Below, piece by piece: positions 27,684 through 37,980 of a stretch of 64,000 nt of DNA. The notes below the pieces were generated by a model. It did not search any database and was not told where the DNA came from. It was given only the letters and a program-made list of their open reading frames with translations. Position 1 is the stretch's first letter, and every line of letters begins with the position of its first letter. Location: the NCBI RefSeq assembly GCF_000368145.1, contig NZ_KB849283.1, positions 832,324 to 896,323 on the forward strand. The letters are read 5' to 3'. This DNA is from Acinetobacter guillouiae CIP 63.46 (GTDB taxonomy: Bacteria > Pseudomonadota > Gammaproteobacteria > Pseudomonadales > Moraxellaceae). The position numbers and the translations under genes were made by a program.

Positions 27684-28699
27684 GCTGCAACCACCTCATA
27701 TGCGCCATATTTTTCTTCAAATTTCGGCAAAACCCGTGCATGGATAAAACGCATAAACGATTGTAATTCTGGGTAAGGTTTTGACTCTTCCAGTAAGTAC
27801 CACATGACACGAGGCAAGTCCTTGAGATAACCAGACTTACCATCACGCTCAAACAAACGAACGAAAATACCTAAAATTTTGATATGACGCTGAATTGCCA
27901 TAAAGTCAGCATCTTGTTTGAATTGATCAAAATCACGATCTTGCTTCGCAGATTCTGGCAACAAGTCATAAAACACTTTAAACCACTCATACACACGCTC
28001 AGGACCCCACTGTACGTAGGCATCACGGGTAATCGAAATCAAGTCATAAGTATCCGCACCGATCACTGCGTCTTGAAAATCAATCACACCTTGGTCTTTC
28101 TCACCTTCAAGAATCATCAGGTTACGACTATGGAAATCACGATGTACGATTACTTGAGGTTGTGCCAAAGCTGCATTGGCAAGGATAGCAAAAGTTCTTT
28201 TAATTAAAGCATGTTCTTCATCTGTCACTTGGATTGCTAATGATGGTAACAACCAATCCGTTAACAATTCCATTTCTGAGATCAGCTTTTCATAGGCATA
28301 TGCTGGCAATTGTGATGAATCAGCGACAATCGACTGCAACTGCACCAACTGCTTAAAACTTTGCGCATAATGTGCATCTACCGTTTGATCATTCAATTGT
28401 GTAGATAGCAATACATCGCCAAAATCTTCAAGTAACAACAAACCTTGATCTAAGTCCTTGGCAACAATATGAGGTACACGCACCCCATTTGTGTCAAAGA
28501 ATTCATCAATCGCAACAAAAGGACGACAATCTTCCTTCTCAGGAGGTGCATCCATAAGCATAAATGTTTTATTATTCAAGGTAATTCGTGCATAACGACG
28601 GAAACTCGCATCGCCTGCTAAAAAATTGATTTCAAATTGATCTGAACTGAGTACAGATGTTAACCATGTTTGTATCAATTGTTCACGTTGTGTATTCAT
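27680..28699 (-). CDS. amgK: N-acetylmuramate/N-acetylglucosamine anomeric kinase
   Basis: Aminoglycoside-phosphotransferase-fold kinase that makes MurNAc-1-phosphate for MurU. The kinase motifs are VIHRDFHSRNLMIL near 190 (catalytic Asp) and GVIDFQDAVIGADTYDL near 215 (metal Asp). The start is set at the ATG at 28699. It is the first gene of amgK-murU and is divergent from lptD with only a 110-base shared promoter region, as in pseudomonads. Confidence 0.9.
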   Translation of the reverse strand: MNTQREQLIQTWLTSVLSSDQFEINFLAGDASFRRYARITLNNKTFMLMDAPPEKEDCRPFVAIDEFFDTNGVRVPHIVAKDLDQGLLLLEDFGDVLLSTQLNDQTVDAHYAQSFKQLVQLQSIVADSSQLPAYAYEKLISEMELLTDWLLPSLAIQVTDEEHALIKRTFAILANAALAQPQVIVHRDFHSRNLMILEGEKDQGVIDFQDAVIGADTYDLISITRDAYVQWGPERVYEWFKVFYDLLPESAKQDRDFDQFKQDADFMAIQRHIKILGIFVRLFERDGKSGYLKDLPRVMWYLLEESKPYPELQSFMRFIHARVLPKFEEKYGAYEVVAA

Positions 28700-28809
28700 T
28701 TGCAATTTAATCTAATTCAGGCTGAATTTTTGAAGTGCTAAGTGTAGCTACTTATCGACTTTTTCTCTATGATGCGACAATAATTAATTGCGATTAGCAT
28801 ATTTGGTTA

Positions 28810-31269
28810 ATGAGACAAATGAAGCATCAGTTTAAATTTAATCCTTTAGCGACTGCTATTTTGACACTTCTTTGTGGGAGTTCAGTATCCAGCTATGCTG
28901 AATCGACAGACACTGTTTCTGAAGTTAATAATAAGCAACTGAATGCAGCCATCAAAGAAAGCTTTGCAGGACAAAATTTCTTTGAACAATATTATGTGGA
29001 CAAAAACTCACCTAAAGCACAGGTACGTGATTTAAAAAATCCAAGTAGCCGCTATTGTGAAGGTGTCTGGGTAACGCCTTTTAGTACTCAAACTAAATCG
29101 ACAAATCCAGAAGAAGCATCATCTGTGATTACCGCAGATAATGGGTATTACAATCCCAATGGTGACTCTTTCCTGTCTGGTGATGTGGTCATTGACCAAT
29201 CTGGACGTATGATCCGTGCTGATGAAGTGACCATTGATAAAACACAAACTTTCGCCAAAGCGAAAGGCAATGTACAAATGGCGCAAGGTGGTATCATCGC
29301 GCAAAGTGATCAGATTGATTACAACCTGAAAGATGAAACTGGTCAGTTAAATAATAGTTTCTATATTGCAGAATTGACCCATGCACATGGTCATGCAGAA
29401 AAAATAGAAAGAACCTCACCAACCAATATCACCCTTGAAAATGCAACCTATACCACCTGCCCACCTGATGAAAAACCCACTTGGAAAATACAGGCCAATA
29501 AAATTGAATTGGATCAAGATACTGGTCGTGGTGTAACGCGCGGGACTAAACTTTATGTTAAGGATGTGCCTGTACTCGCAGTTCCATACTTTAACTTCCC
29601 GATCGATGACCGCCGTACAACCGGGATTTTAAGCCCGAGTTTCGGCTTTACCAATGATGGCGGTTTTGAACTCGCAGTTCCTGTTTATTTAAATTTGGCA
29701 CCTAATTATGATGCCACCATTACACCACGACTGATTACTGACCGTGGTCTTATGGCTCAAGGTGAATTTCGCTACTTAACTGAGAACTTTGGTGCTGGTA
29801 GCGTCTGGGGAAGTTACTTACCCTCTGACCGCGACTATAATGATGAAGATCGTAAAGACCTGCATTTCCTACACAAGTGGGATATCACCAAACAGTGGTC
29901 AAGCAATTTAGAATATAACTATGTTTCTGATAAAGACTTCTTCTCAGATCTAGATAGCAATCCAAATTCCCGCACAGAGCTTAACCAACGCCGCGCTTGG
30001 GAACTTAACTACAATCACGGTATTCCTGGGTTAAAAGCTCAGCTTAAAGTTGAAGACTTTCAAACACTTGATAAAACCATCAAAGATGTAGATAAGCCAT
30101 ATGCCCGCCTACCACAGTTTTTACTGAACTATGTCGCTGGAAATCCGCAAGGTTTGGAATACGAATTTAATAACGATACTGCTTATTTCCAAAAAGACAT
30201 CAACGACGCTGATTATAACAACCAGCCAAGTGGTACACGTTTATATAACCAATTTGCGACACGTTATAATTTCCGCAATCCATGGTCTTTTGTGATCCCT
30301 GAAGTTTCTGTACGTAGTTTAAATACTTTCTATGATCAAACCACGGTAGATCAACTTAACTTAAATAACCAAAGCCAAGATAGCAAAAATAAATCCGTTG
30401 TTGTTCCTCAATTTACCTTGGATACGGGTTTAACTTTTGAAAAGGACGGGAAATTCCTCCAGACTATTACACCTCGTGCTTTCTACGCTTATGCACCATA
30501 TAAAAATCAAACTGGATATCCAAACTTTGATTCAACTACAGCTTCTATCAGCTATGATCAATTGTTTAGCCCGTACCGTTTTTATGGACACGACCGCTTA
30601 GAAGACAATAACTTTTTATCGCTTGGCTTAAGTTATAGCTTATTTGATACAGTGGGCTTAGAGCGTTTAAGAGCAAGTATTGGTCAAAGTTATTATTTTG
30701 ATGATCGAAAAGTTACACTGCTTAACAATACTGATGATTTAGACAGAGAAAAACATACCGGCCCTGTGCTGAGTCTTTCTAGCCAACTTTCACAAAACTT
30801 CACATTGAGTACCAACTCAGCGTGGATGTCAAATGGTGATAGCGCACAACATGACTTCCAACTGTATTATACAGGCCAGCGTGGAAATCTTTATAACGTC
30901 GGTTATTTTTATCGCAATAACCTTCCTGATCGTCAACGAGAATATGATCAAGCAGTTGCATCATTTATACAGCCTGTAAAAGACAACTGGCGTATTATGG
31001 GGCATGTTCAATATGACCTTGACAACCATGTCGCACGCGAATATTTATTGGGTGTGAATTATGAATCTTGTTGTTGGGGAATTTCCGTCTATGGTCGTTC
31101 ATACTTTAATGATCTAGATGACGTTTCTCTTCCTGATACAAAGCCAAAACGCGCAGTGATGGCTGAGATCACACTAAAAGGACTTGGTGGTTTGAACAAC
31201 AAGTTAAGTTCATTACTTGAAAATCGTATTTTAGGTTTTGATAAAGCTAATCAATCTTGGACACATTAA
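28810..31269 (+). CDS. lptD: LPS-assembly outer-membrane protein LptD
   Basis: Outer-membrane barrel that, with lipoprotein LptE, inserts LPS in the outer leaflet. A signal peptide (ending SYA-ES near residue 30), an OstA/LptA-like jellyroll (about 100-245, DEVTIDKTQTFAKAKGNVQM) and the C-terminal barrel are present. The cysteines for disulfide control are visible: SRYCEG near 83, TTCPPDEKP near 216 and the paired ESCCWGISVYG near 755. 819 residues is normal for Acinetobacter. Its stop overlaps the surA ATG (TAATG), so the LptD-folding chaperone is made from the same message. Confidence 0.94.
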   Translation: MRQMKHQFKFNPLATAILTLLCGSSVSSYAESTDTVSEVNNKQLNAAIKESFAGQNFFEQYYVDKNSPKAQVRDLKNPSSRYCEGVWVTPFSTQTKSTNPEEASSVITADNGYYNPNGDSFLSGDVVIDQSGRMIRADEVTIDKTQTFAKAKGNVQMAQGGIIAQSDQIDYNLKDETGQLNNSFYIAELTHAHGHAEKIERTSPTNITLENATYTTCPPDEKPTWKIQANKIELDQDTGRGVTRGTKLYVKDVPVLAVPYFNFPIDDRRTTGILSPSFGFTNDGGFELAVPVYLNLAPNYDATITPRLITDRGLMAQGEFRYLTENFGAGSVWGSYLPSDRDYNDEDRKDLHFLHKWDITKQWSSNLEYNYVSDKDFFSDLDSNPNSRTELNQRRAWELNYNHGIPGLKAQLKVEDFQTLDKTIKDVDKPYARLPQFLLNYVAGNPQGLEYEFNNDTAYFQKDINDADYNNQPSGTRLYNQFATRYNFRNPWSFVIPEVSVRSLNTFYDQTTVDQLNLNNQSQDSKNKSVVVPQFTLDTGLTFEKDGKFLQTITPRAFYAYAPYKNQTGYPNFDSTTASISYDQLFSPYRFYGHDRLEDNNFLSLGLSYSLFDTVGLERLRASIGQSYYFDDRKVTLLNNTDDLDREKHTGPVLSLSSQLSQNFTLSTNSAWMSNGDSAQHDFQLYYTGQRGNLYNVGYFYRNNLPDRQREYDQAVASFIQPVKDNWRIMGHVQYDLDNHVAREYLLGVNYESCCWGISVYGRSYFNDLDDVSLPDTKPKRAVMAEITLKGLGGLNNKLSSLLENRILGFDKANQSWTH

Positions 31270-32585
31270 TGAAGACGCAAAAATTTAAAAAATTATTTAA
31301 AGCATCAACCTTAGCTTTACTCATCTCCACCTCGGTATCAGTTTATGCTGCTCCGCAGGACCAAATCATTGCAATTGTTGGTTCTACAGCAATTTTAAAA
31401 AGTGATTTAGACCAAGGTGTTGCTGAAGCGACACATCGACTTCAGGCACAAAAGAAAGAAATCCCACCACAAAACATTCTGCAACAGCAAGTACTGAGTC
31501 AGCTCATCACCCATGATGCACAGCTTGAACAAGTAAAGAAGTATGGCTTAAAAGCAGATGAAAAAAGCTTAAATGAAGCCGTATTAAAAGTTGCTCAACA
31601 ATCTGGTGCAAATTCTTTAGAAGCTTTTCAAAAAAAATTAGATGCTGTTGCACCCGGTACCTATGAATTACTTCGTAACCGTGTTGCAGAAGATTTACTC
31701 ATTCAACGATTGAGTCAACAACAAGTGATGTCTCGTATCAAGATCACTGACCTTGATGTTGAAAACTTCTTAAAATCACCTGAAGGTCAAGCTGCTGTTG
31801 GTAGTCAAGTCCATGTACTACATATGCGTATTTCAGGAGAAGCGCCTGCAAGTGAGTTAGAAAGTATTGCAAAAGCAGTTCGTACTGACTTAAAAGACAG
31901 CAATGACGTTAAAAGCTTAGAAAAGAAATTTAGCACAGCCCAAGTTAAAGTCGATGGTGCTGATATGGGCTTCCGTCCGCTTTCAGATATTCCAACAGAT
32001 CTTGCTGCACGTGTTACGACTCTTGAGCCAGGACAAACCACTGACTTAATTCCAGCAAAAGACGGCGTTCATGTTTTAAAATTATTAGAAAAAAAATCGA
32101 ATGAGCAAAAAGCTTTAGTTCCGCAATTTAATACGCGTCATATTTTGATTAAAACATCAGAAGTTGTTAGCCCTGAAAATGCAAAGCAAACCATTGACAG
32201 TATTTATAACCGCTTAAAAGCGGGCGATGATTTTGCTACGCTTGCTTCAACCTATTCAAATGACCCTGGTTCTGCTCGTGATGGCGGAAGCCTTGGTTGG
32301 GTAAGCCCTGGCATGATGGTTCCTGAATTTGACAAACTCATGCAAAGTTCGCCAGTCAACGAAATCAGTAAACCATTTCAAACTCAATTTGGCTGGCATA
32401 TTCTCCAAGTTACAGGCACACGTCAACAAGATATGACCTCAGAGTACCAAAAGCGTATGGCTCGCCAAATTTTAGGTGAGCGTCAATTCGAATCAGAATA
32501 TGACGGCTGGTTAAGAGAGTTACGTGCAAATACTTACATTGAAATCAAAGACCCAAGCCTAGATCCAAAGAAAAATGAAAGTTAA
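31269..32585 (+). CDS. surA: Periplasmic chaperone/peptidyl-prolyl isomerase SurA
   Basis: Escorts nascent outer-membrane proteins, LptD among them, through the periplasm. The signal peptide ends VYA-AP near residue 28, followed by an N-terminal chaperone domain and two parvulin (PpiC) domains, about 170-270 and 285-390. The second is canonical (FNTRHILIKTSE, then FATLASTYSNDPGSARDGGS). The ATG at 31269 shares a base with the lptD stop; an in-frame TTG at 31257 is less likely. Confidence 0.92.
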   Translation: MKTQKFKKLFKASTLALLISTSVSVYAAPQDQIIAIVGSTAILKSDLDQGVAEATHRLQAQKKEIPPQNILQQQVLSQLITHDAQLEQVKKYGLKADEKSLNEAVLKVAQQSGANSLEAFQKKLDAVAPGTYELLRNRVAEDLLIQRLSQQQVMSRIKITDLDVENFLKSPEGQAAVGSQVHVLHMRISGEAPASELESIAKAVRTDLKDSNDVKSLEKKFSTAQVKVDGADMGFRPLSDIPTDLAARVTTLEPGQTTDLIPAKDGVHVLKLLEKKSNEQKALVPQFNTRHILIKTSEVVSPENAKQTIDSIYNRLKAGDDFATLASTYSNDPGSARDGGSLGWVSPGMMVPEFDKLMQSSPVNEISKPFQTQFGWHILQVTGTRQQDMTSEYQKRMARQILGERQFESEYDGWLRELRANTYIEIKDPSLDPKKNES

Positions 32586-32607
32586 GTCTGTGCTAAGTCG
32601 TTAAATT

Positions 32608-32636
32608 AAAACCAGTGCTTTTGCACTGGTTTTTTT
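32608..32636 (+). terminator. Intrinsic terminator of lptD-surA
   Basis: AAACCAGTGC and GCACTGGTTT form a 10-bp perfect stem with a TTTT loop, then a run of T. It lies 24 bases past the surA stop. Confidence 0.9.
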
Positions 32637-32662
32637 ATCTCTAAATTTAGCAACACCAATAA

Positions 32663-32692
32663 AAAAGAGACGCCAATTTGGCGTCTCTTTTA
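32663..32692 (-). terminator. Intrinsic terminator of hfq
   Basis: On the minus strand a GAGACGCCA/TGGCGTCTC stem with an AAT loop is followed by TTTTTT. It lies 25 bases past the hfq stop and faces the surA terminator. Confidence 0.88.
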
Positions 32693-32717
32693 CAATCGTT
32701 CTTGTTAAATCAAGAAA

Positions 32718-33233
32718 TTAACGATTGTTTTCATCTTCTTGTGAATCTTCAAATTTTGTTTCGCCGCCAAAGTCAGTACCTTGACCGCCAAAGCCGCCTT
32801 GACCACCGAAGCCGCCTTGACCACCGAAGCCACCTTGACCACCGAAGCCACCTTGGCTACCGAAACCACCTTGACCACCGAAACCGCCTTGTTGACCACC
32901 AAAGCCGCCTTGTTGACCACCGAAGCCACCTTGACCACCGAAGCCACCAGCTTGACCGCCGAAGCCGCCAGCTTGACCACCGAAGCCACCAGCAGCACCT
33001 TGAGCACCAGCAGGAGCACCAGCAGGACGTGGATTACGTGCAGGTACTACAGTTGAAATAGCATGCTTATAAACCATTTGGCTTACTGTGTTTTTCAACA
33101 AAACAACATACTGGTCAAAAGATTCAATATGACCTTGTAATTTAATACCGTTTACAAGAAAAATAGAAACAGGAATACGTTCTTTACGGAGAGAATTTAA
33201 GAACGGATCTTGTAAAGTTTGACCTTTAGACAT
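32718..33233 (-). CDS. hfq: RNA chaperone Hfq with long glycine-rich tail
   Basis: Sm-like hexameric RNA chaperone pairing small RNAs with mRNAs. The start is set at [15 protein letters not shown] (ATG 33233), the universal Hfq N terminus. The Sm core occupies about 7-66 with [15 protein letters not shown] and the YKHAIS motif. Residues 70-155 are almost only Gly, Phe and Gln, made of about a dozen GGFGGQ-type repeats, then an acidic end (DSQEDENNR). The 171-residue length contrasts with 102 in E. coli; long Gly-rich tails are characteristic of Moraxellaceae. The DNA repeats create apparent open frames on the other strand that are not genes. Confidence 0.95.
   Translation of the reverse strand: MSKGQTLQDPFLNSLRKERIPVSIFLVNGIKLQGHIESFDQYVVLLKNTVSQMVYKHAISTVVPARNPRPAGAPAGAQGAAGGFGGQAGGFGGQAGGFGGQGGFGGQQGGFGGQQGGFGGQGGFGSQGGFGGQGGFGGQGGFGGQGGFGGQGTDFGGETKFEDSQEDENNR
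32775..33005. repeat. In-frame tandem repeat array in hfq
   Basis: Imperfect 9- to 18-bp units (ACCGAAGCCGCCTTG-like on the plus strand) repeated about a dozen times encode the GGFGGQ/GGQ tail of Hfq. Near-identical units favour slipped-strand changes in multiples of three, so tail length may vary between strains. Confidence 0.85.
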
Positions 33234-33323
33234 TTTATACTCCAAAAAAAATTAAAATCAGCGCAAAAACTACCTTTATTTTTCAATTAAAATTTATAAA
33301 AAAGGTAGTTGTTAAATTTTGCT

Positions 33324-34268
33324 TTATCCGTATAAGTTTCGCAAGTCTTCTTGTGCTTGGTTTATCGTAAAAAAAGTTTGAAAAGAGTGTGTTTCTTGCA
33401 AAGATCGTAACCATGTGTATTGACGTTTTGCTAATTGTCGTGTCGCAAATAGTGCTTTATCCTTCATTTGACGCTCACTTTCTTGACTCAAATCACTGTT
33501 TTTTAAAAAATCTATCGCTTGTCGGTATCCAACAGAGCGTGAAGAAGGTAAATTTTCTTCGAGATCGTATTTTTTCATAAGATTTTCAACCTCATTTAAA
33601 AATCCGATTTCCCACATTTTTTCCAAACGAAGTTCAATTCTCTTGTGCAGCTCTAGGCGATCAGGCAATAAAGCATAATTATGAAAATCATATCGGTACG
33701 GTTGATTCTTCGGTTGTTCTGCCTGTAGTTGAGTAATCGGACGACCAGTAATTTTATACACTTCTAAAGCGCGAATGATTCTTTGCTTATCACTGACTTT
33801 AAATTTTTCACCTGCCAATACATCGACAGATTTTAATTCATCATACACCGATTGCCAGCCTTCCGTTTCACCTTTTAACTCAATCGCAGCACGAATCGCG
33901 TAATCAGCACTCGGTAAATTTGTAGAAAGCCCCTCAAGCAACGCTTTAAAATATAGCATTGTACCGCCAACTAAAATAGGTGTTTTACCGCGTGCATGGA
34001 TATCATCAATCAATTGACAAGCATCCTCGACAAATTCAGCAGCGGAATAAACCTCAAGTGGAGTAATAATATCAATCAAATGATGCGGATAACGCTCCTG
34101 CTCCGCTTTGGTCGGCTTTGCAGTACCAATATCCATATCTTTATAGACCAAGGCAGAATCTACAGAAATAAGCTCATAATTCCCATGATCATACAGTTCA
34201 CATGCCAAAGCAGTTTTACCGCTTGCGGTTGGTCCCATTAAATTGATGACGGGCAATTGATTTGACAT
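33324..34268 (-). CDS. miaA: tRNA dimethylallyltransferase
   Basis: Prenylates A37 of tRNAs reading UNN codons. P-loop [14 protein letters not shown] near 11-24, [17 protein letters not shown] near 36-52, and [15 protein letters not shown] near 100. The start is set at the ATG at 34268 (MSNQLPV); a TTG two codons earlier lies against the mutL stop. The order tsaE... mutL-miaA-hfq is the conserved gammaproteobacterial cluster. 314 residues is normal. Confidence 0.94.
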   Translation of the reverse strand: MSNQLPVINLMGPTASGKTALACELYDHGNYELISVDSALVYKDMDIGTAKPTKAEQERYPHHLIDIITPLEVYSAAEFVEDACQLIDDIHARGKTPILVGGTMLYFKALLEGLSTNLPSADYAIRAAIELKGETEGWQSVYDELKSVDVLAGEKFKVSDKQRIIRALEVYKITGRPITQLQAEQPKNQPYRYDFHNYALLPDRLELHKRIELRLEKMWEIGFLNEVENLMKKYDLEENLPSSRSVGYRQAIDFLKNSDLSQESERQMKDKALFATRQLAKRQYTWLRSLQETHSFQTFFTINQAQEDLRNLYG

Positions 34269-34274
34269 GTACAA

Positions 34275-36284
34275 CTACTCTCCTCGAGCAAATAATTTAT
34301 CTAATTGGGGTAATGGAAATGCACGCCATGTTGGTCGACCATGATTACACTGACTGGCAAATTCTGTGTGTTCCATTTGACGCAACAAAGCATTCATTTC
34401 GGAAAGACTCAGCATCCGATGGGCACGCACTGCACCATGGCATGCCATGCCTGCTAAAATTTGATCACGTTTTTGCTGTAGCGCCTGCGCTTCATCATTT
34501 GGATCTAAATCATTGAGTAATTCAGGTACCAAGGATTCAAAATCTGCTTTATGTAAAATCGCAGGCACACCACGTACAATCACTTGATCATCACCATATT
34601 GATCGATTTCTAGGCCTAAGCGTTCCAACTGTGGTTTTAAATCATCAACACGGGTTGCCTGCATACGGGTAATCGAAATGACTTTAGGAATAAGCAACTG
34701 CTGTGAGGTCCAAAATTCTGGTTTATCCCATGCAGATTTCATTTGTTGTAGCAAAATACGTTCATGCGCTGCATGCATGTCGACAATAATCAGACCTTCC
34801 GTATTCTGTGCAAGAATATAAACCCCATGTAATTGCGCTATTGCAATTCCCAACGGATATTCATCAACCTGATGGACCTGTTTATTTTGGATCTCTTGTA
34901 CAGATCGCTCATAGGACGCTTGATCTGTTAATTCTTGATCAGCATCCCCAGACTCACGTAAAGGGGCTAAATAGCTTTTCAAGGCGTTATTGAGTTGTTG
35001 AGTACCACGATACTGCTGTTGTGGTTCATAGTGGGAATAATTGACTGTTTGGGCATGTCCATCACTAAAATCTGTTAGACCACTATGCTGTATAGACCCA
35101 TCTGAATTGCTTCGGCTATTTTGATCACTTACATCTTGCTCAGTTGGTACATTGCGATGTAAAGGAAATTGTTCCTGATAACGTGGCTGCGCTGGCAATG
35201 CTTGATTTTCTTTTGCGCCATCCTGCTTCATTGCAGAAGACAAATCCGCAGTTGCAGTTTGGAATTGAGATAAAGTGTCTTTAGCAAAATGTCGTACAAA
35301 CTCATGCACTTCACGCTGATTGAGGAAGCGAATTTCATGCTTAGTTGGATGCACATTCACATCAATATTTTCAGGATCAACTTCTAAAAACAGCAAATAC
35401 GCTGCATGTTGATGCCCATGCAAAATACCATCGTATGCCATACGCAAAGCATGAGAAATGGTCTTATCTTTGACGATACGACCATTCACATAGACATATT
35501 GCAAATCGGCTTGTGCACGCGCATCTGAAGGATGTCCTAACCAACCTGATAAACGCATACTAATACTGTCTGCATCTATCCAGTAAGCATTTTCAGTGAA
35601 TTGGCGACCTAATAATTGCTGTACCCGTTGAAATCTTAGCTCACCACTATCTGCAATCGGCAAATTAAGGCGAATATTGTCATTATGTTCTAAAACAAAG
35701 CGGATATCGAAATGCGTAAGTGCCATTCGACGTACAATTTCTTCAATATGACCAAATTCAGTACTTGGTTTCTTTAAAAATTTACGCCGCGCAGGCACAT
35801 TAAAAAACAAATCCTGAATACGGATATGTGTACCTTGTTGGGTTGCTACCGCTTGAATATCTTGATGGTCAAATGCGGTACCATTAACTTCCAGTTGGTA
35901 ACCGACACCTGAATCATCCTGACTACTGGTTAAGGTTAAACGCGAAACCGCTGCGATAGAGGCAAGCGCCTCTCCACGAAAGCCTAAACTCACAATTGCT
36001 TGTAAATCTTCAGCAGATTGAATTTTACTGGTTGCATGACGGGTGACTGAAAGTGCTAAATCCTCAGCGTGAATACCTCGACCATTGTCAATAATTTCAA
36101 TCAGGGTGCTACCCCCATTTGCCACACGAATAATCAGCTCAGTCGCACCTGCATCAATCGAGTTTTCAAGCAACTCTTTCACTACCGATGATGGTCGTTC
36201 AATCACCTCACCTGCAGCAATTTGGTTGGCCAGTGCTGGATCTAGATTTTGGATACGTCTTAAACTAATATCTTCGCGTTGCAT
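34275..36284 (-). CDS. mutL: DNA mismatch repair protein MutL
   Basis: GHL ATPase coordinating MutS and downstream repair. The N-terminal ATPase has NQIAAGEVIERPSSVVKELL, ENSIDAGAT, DNGRGI and FRGEALASIAAVS. A low-complexity linker (about 335-460, rich in Gln, Ser and Asp) joins the C-terminal dimer domain with MACHGAVRAHRMLS and QCNHGRPTW. A DMHAAHE segment resembles part of the MutL endonuclease motif, but the second Glu of the motif is not at the expected place, so nuclease activity is doubtful. 669 residues. Confidence 0.94.
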   Translation of the reverse strand: MQREDISLRRIQNLDPALANQIAAGEVIERPSSVVKELLENSIDAGATELIIRVANGGSTLIEIIDNGRGIHAEDLALSVTRHATSKIQSAEDLQAIVSLGFRGEALASIAAVSRLTLTSSQDDSGVGYQLEVNGTAFDHQDIQAVATQQGTHIRIQDLFFNVPARRKFLKKPSTEFGHIEEIVRRMALTHFDIRFVLEHNDNIRLNLPIADSGELRFQRVQQLLGRQFTENAYWIDADSISMRLSGWLGHPSDARAQADLQYVYVNGRIVKDKTISHALRMAYDGILHGHQHAAYLLFLEVDPENIDVNVHPTKHEIRFLNQREVHEFVRHFAKDTLSQFQTATADLSSAMKQDGAKENQALPAQPRYQEQFPLHRNVPTEQDVSDQNSRSNSDGSIQHSGLTDFSDGHAQTVNYSHYEPQQQYRGTQQLNNALKSYLAPLRESGDADQELTDQASYERSVQEIQNKQVHQVDEYPLGIAIAQLHGVYILAQNTEGLIIVDMHAAHERILLQQMKSAWDKPEFWTSQQLLIPKVISITRMQATRVDDLKPQLERLGLEIDQYGDDQVIVRGVPAILHKADFESLVPELLNDLDPNDEAQALQQKRDQILAGMACHGAVRAHRMLSLSEMNALLRQMEHTEFASQCNHGRPTWRAFPLPQLDKLFARGE

Positions 36285-36349
36285 TCAATTAACCTAAAAA
36301 TTTAAATAAATTAAAATATATGATGGGCTTAAAATGCTGAAAACATTGA

Positions 36350-36808
36350 TCAAGTCAACGCTTCAATCAATTCAGCAGAAATACTTTCAATTACCACTTC
36401 TCGTGCAGCTTCATCTTCTGTTTTTAAAATGCGAATGACGTGATCTGGCTGTGGAATTTCATCACCGCCCTTAGAAGGCCATTCAAATAAGAATAAAGCA
36501 TTCTCGACCTCTAAATAATCACGAATACCCATCAATTCAAGCTCATAAGGATCATTTAAACGGTATAAGTCAAAATGAAACACCTCTTTCGCATTGATAT
36601 TATAAGGTTCCACCAAGGTATATGTTGGACTTTTAACCGCACCCTGATGACCTAAACTTTGCAACCAATAGCGTGTAAGTGTGGTTTTACCTGCCCCCAA
36701 GTCACCGATTAAATAAATCACGCCTTTTGCAATATGTTGAGCTAACTTTTGTGCCAACATTTGGGTGTCTTGTTCATTGCTCAGACTTAATTTATATGAA
36801 TATTGCAT
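36350..36808 (-). CDS. tsaE: tRNA threonylcarbamoyladenosine biosynthesis ATPase TsaE
   Basis: ATPase of the TsaBDE complex making t6A37 in tRNA. The P-loop is YLIGDLGAGKTTLTRYWL (about 30-47), followed by VKSPTYTLVEPY and FHFDLYRL. The start is set at the ATG at 36808 (MQYSYKLSL), giving a typical 152-residue protein; a longer in-frame form of 162 residues is less likely. It is 65 bases upstream of mutL. Confidence 0.9.
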   Translation of the reverse strand: MQYSYKLSLSNEQDTQMLAQKLAQHIAKGVIYLIGDLGAGKTTLTRYWLQSLGHQGAVKSPTYTLVEPYNINAKEVFHFDLYRLNDPYELELMGIRDYLEVENALFLFEWPSKGGDEIPQPDHVIRILKTEDEAAREVVIESISAELIEALT

Positions 36809-36955
36809 AACGCTCACGACATGATTCAAACCAGACAATATGATAGCATTGCGTGACTTTAAAACCTATGTTGCATTGTTTAGAAATCATGTTTTGATAC
36901 TTTCCAACACGCTTAGACAACTCACTTTAAACTTATCTGCATAAAAAATACGCTT

Positions 36956-37873
36956 ATGAAACCCGTCACCGCTCTTTCAGAATATCAACCACCAATGAGA
37001 GATGGTGTAACTGCATCAAAAGTTTATCTCCCCAAGCGAGCAGCTTTACCTAAAAATTTATTCAGTTATTTATGTGAGCATTTTCCTCATATTTCAGCCA
37101 ATGAATGGCAACAACGTTTTCAAGAACAACTCATCATCGATATGCAAGGTCAAGCATTAACGGTTGATCAGCCTTATCTAGATAATACCCATCTTTACTA
37201 CTATCGATTTCTCCCCCATGAAATTCATGTGCCATTTCAAGAAAAGATATTGTTTGAAAATGACGATTTAATTGTCGTAGACAAGCCTCACTTTTTAACC
37301 ATCAGCCCATCAGGGCAATATATACAAGAAACCTTATTAGTTCGTTTAAAAAAAATCACAAACAACCCAGACCTCACCCCAATCCATCGCTTAGATCGGG
37401 AAACTGCTGGCATTGTATTGTTTTCCAAACGCCCTCAAACACGTGGTTTATATCAACAAATGTTTGCTGAGCGACAAGTCAATAAGACCTATCAAGCGAT
37501 TGCTCAATTCAATGCTGATTTAGAATTTCCATGTGCTGTGGACTTGAGAATGGAAAAGGGCGAACCCTTTTACACCATGAAAGTTGTTGAGGGAAAATCA
37601 AACTCATATACCGAAATTAATCTAATTGAACACAATCAAATCTGGGCAAAATATTTACTAAAGCCTACGACAGGTAAACAACATCAATTACGAGTACATT
37701 TAAATTGGTTAAATATTCCAATTAAAAATGATCCTTTTTACCCGCAAGTTCTACATAAAGATGCTGCTGATTTTTCACAACCTTTACAGCTGTTAGCCAA
37801 GAAAATTGAGTTTCTTGACCCGATGACACAAGTCGAATATTGCTTTTGTTCTGACTATGAATTGACACTGTAA
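36956..37873 (+). CDS. RluA-family pseudouridine synthase
   Basis: RNA pseudouridylase of the RluA family. The catalytic motif HRLDRETAGIVLFSK (about 142-156) contains the essential Asp, with LKPTTGKQHQLRVHLNWLNIPIKND near 240 the C-terminal family signature. The N-terminal 80 residues are not an obvious S4 domain. At 305 residues it fits the group acting on 23S rRNA or tRNA; the target uridine cannot be read from the sequence. It is divergent from tsaE and monocistronic. Confidence 0.85.
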   Translation: MKPVTALSEYQPPMRDGVTASKVYLPKRAALPKNLFSYLCEHFPHISANEWQQRFQEQLIIDMQGQALTVDQPYLDNTHLYYYRFLPHEIHVPFQEKILFENDDLIVVDKPHFLTISPSGQYIQETLLVRLKKITNNPDLTPIHRLDRETAGIVLFSKRPQTRGLYQQMFAERQVNKTYQAIAQFNADLEFPCAVDLRMEKGEPFYTMKVVEGKSNSYTEINLIEHNQIWAKYLLKPTTGKQHQLRVHLNWLNIPIKNDPFYPQVLHKDAADFSQPLQLLAKKIEFLDPMTQVEYCFCSDYELTL

Positions 37874-37980
37874 TTTTGACGTAATGACAAATATATGACT
37901 TTTTGACGATTAAGCATTGAAATTCCGAAAGCTTTGATTAAAATAAGCATTCAAACTCAAATTTTGTTTGGTCACTATTC

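Noticed and set aside
32678-33061. Plus-strand open frame of His/Arg/Asp repeats
   Set aside because: It is the reverse strand of the hfq glycine repeats; the periodic composition is imposed by the Hfq codons.
34438-34993. Plus-strand frames within mutL
   Set aside because: Antisense shadows; the MutL frame is continuous and conserved in motif order.
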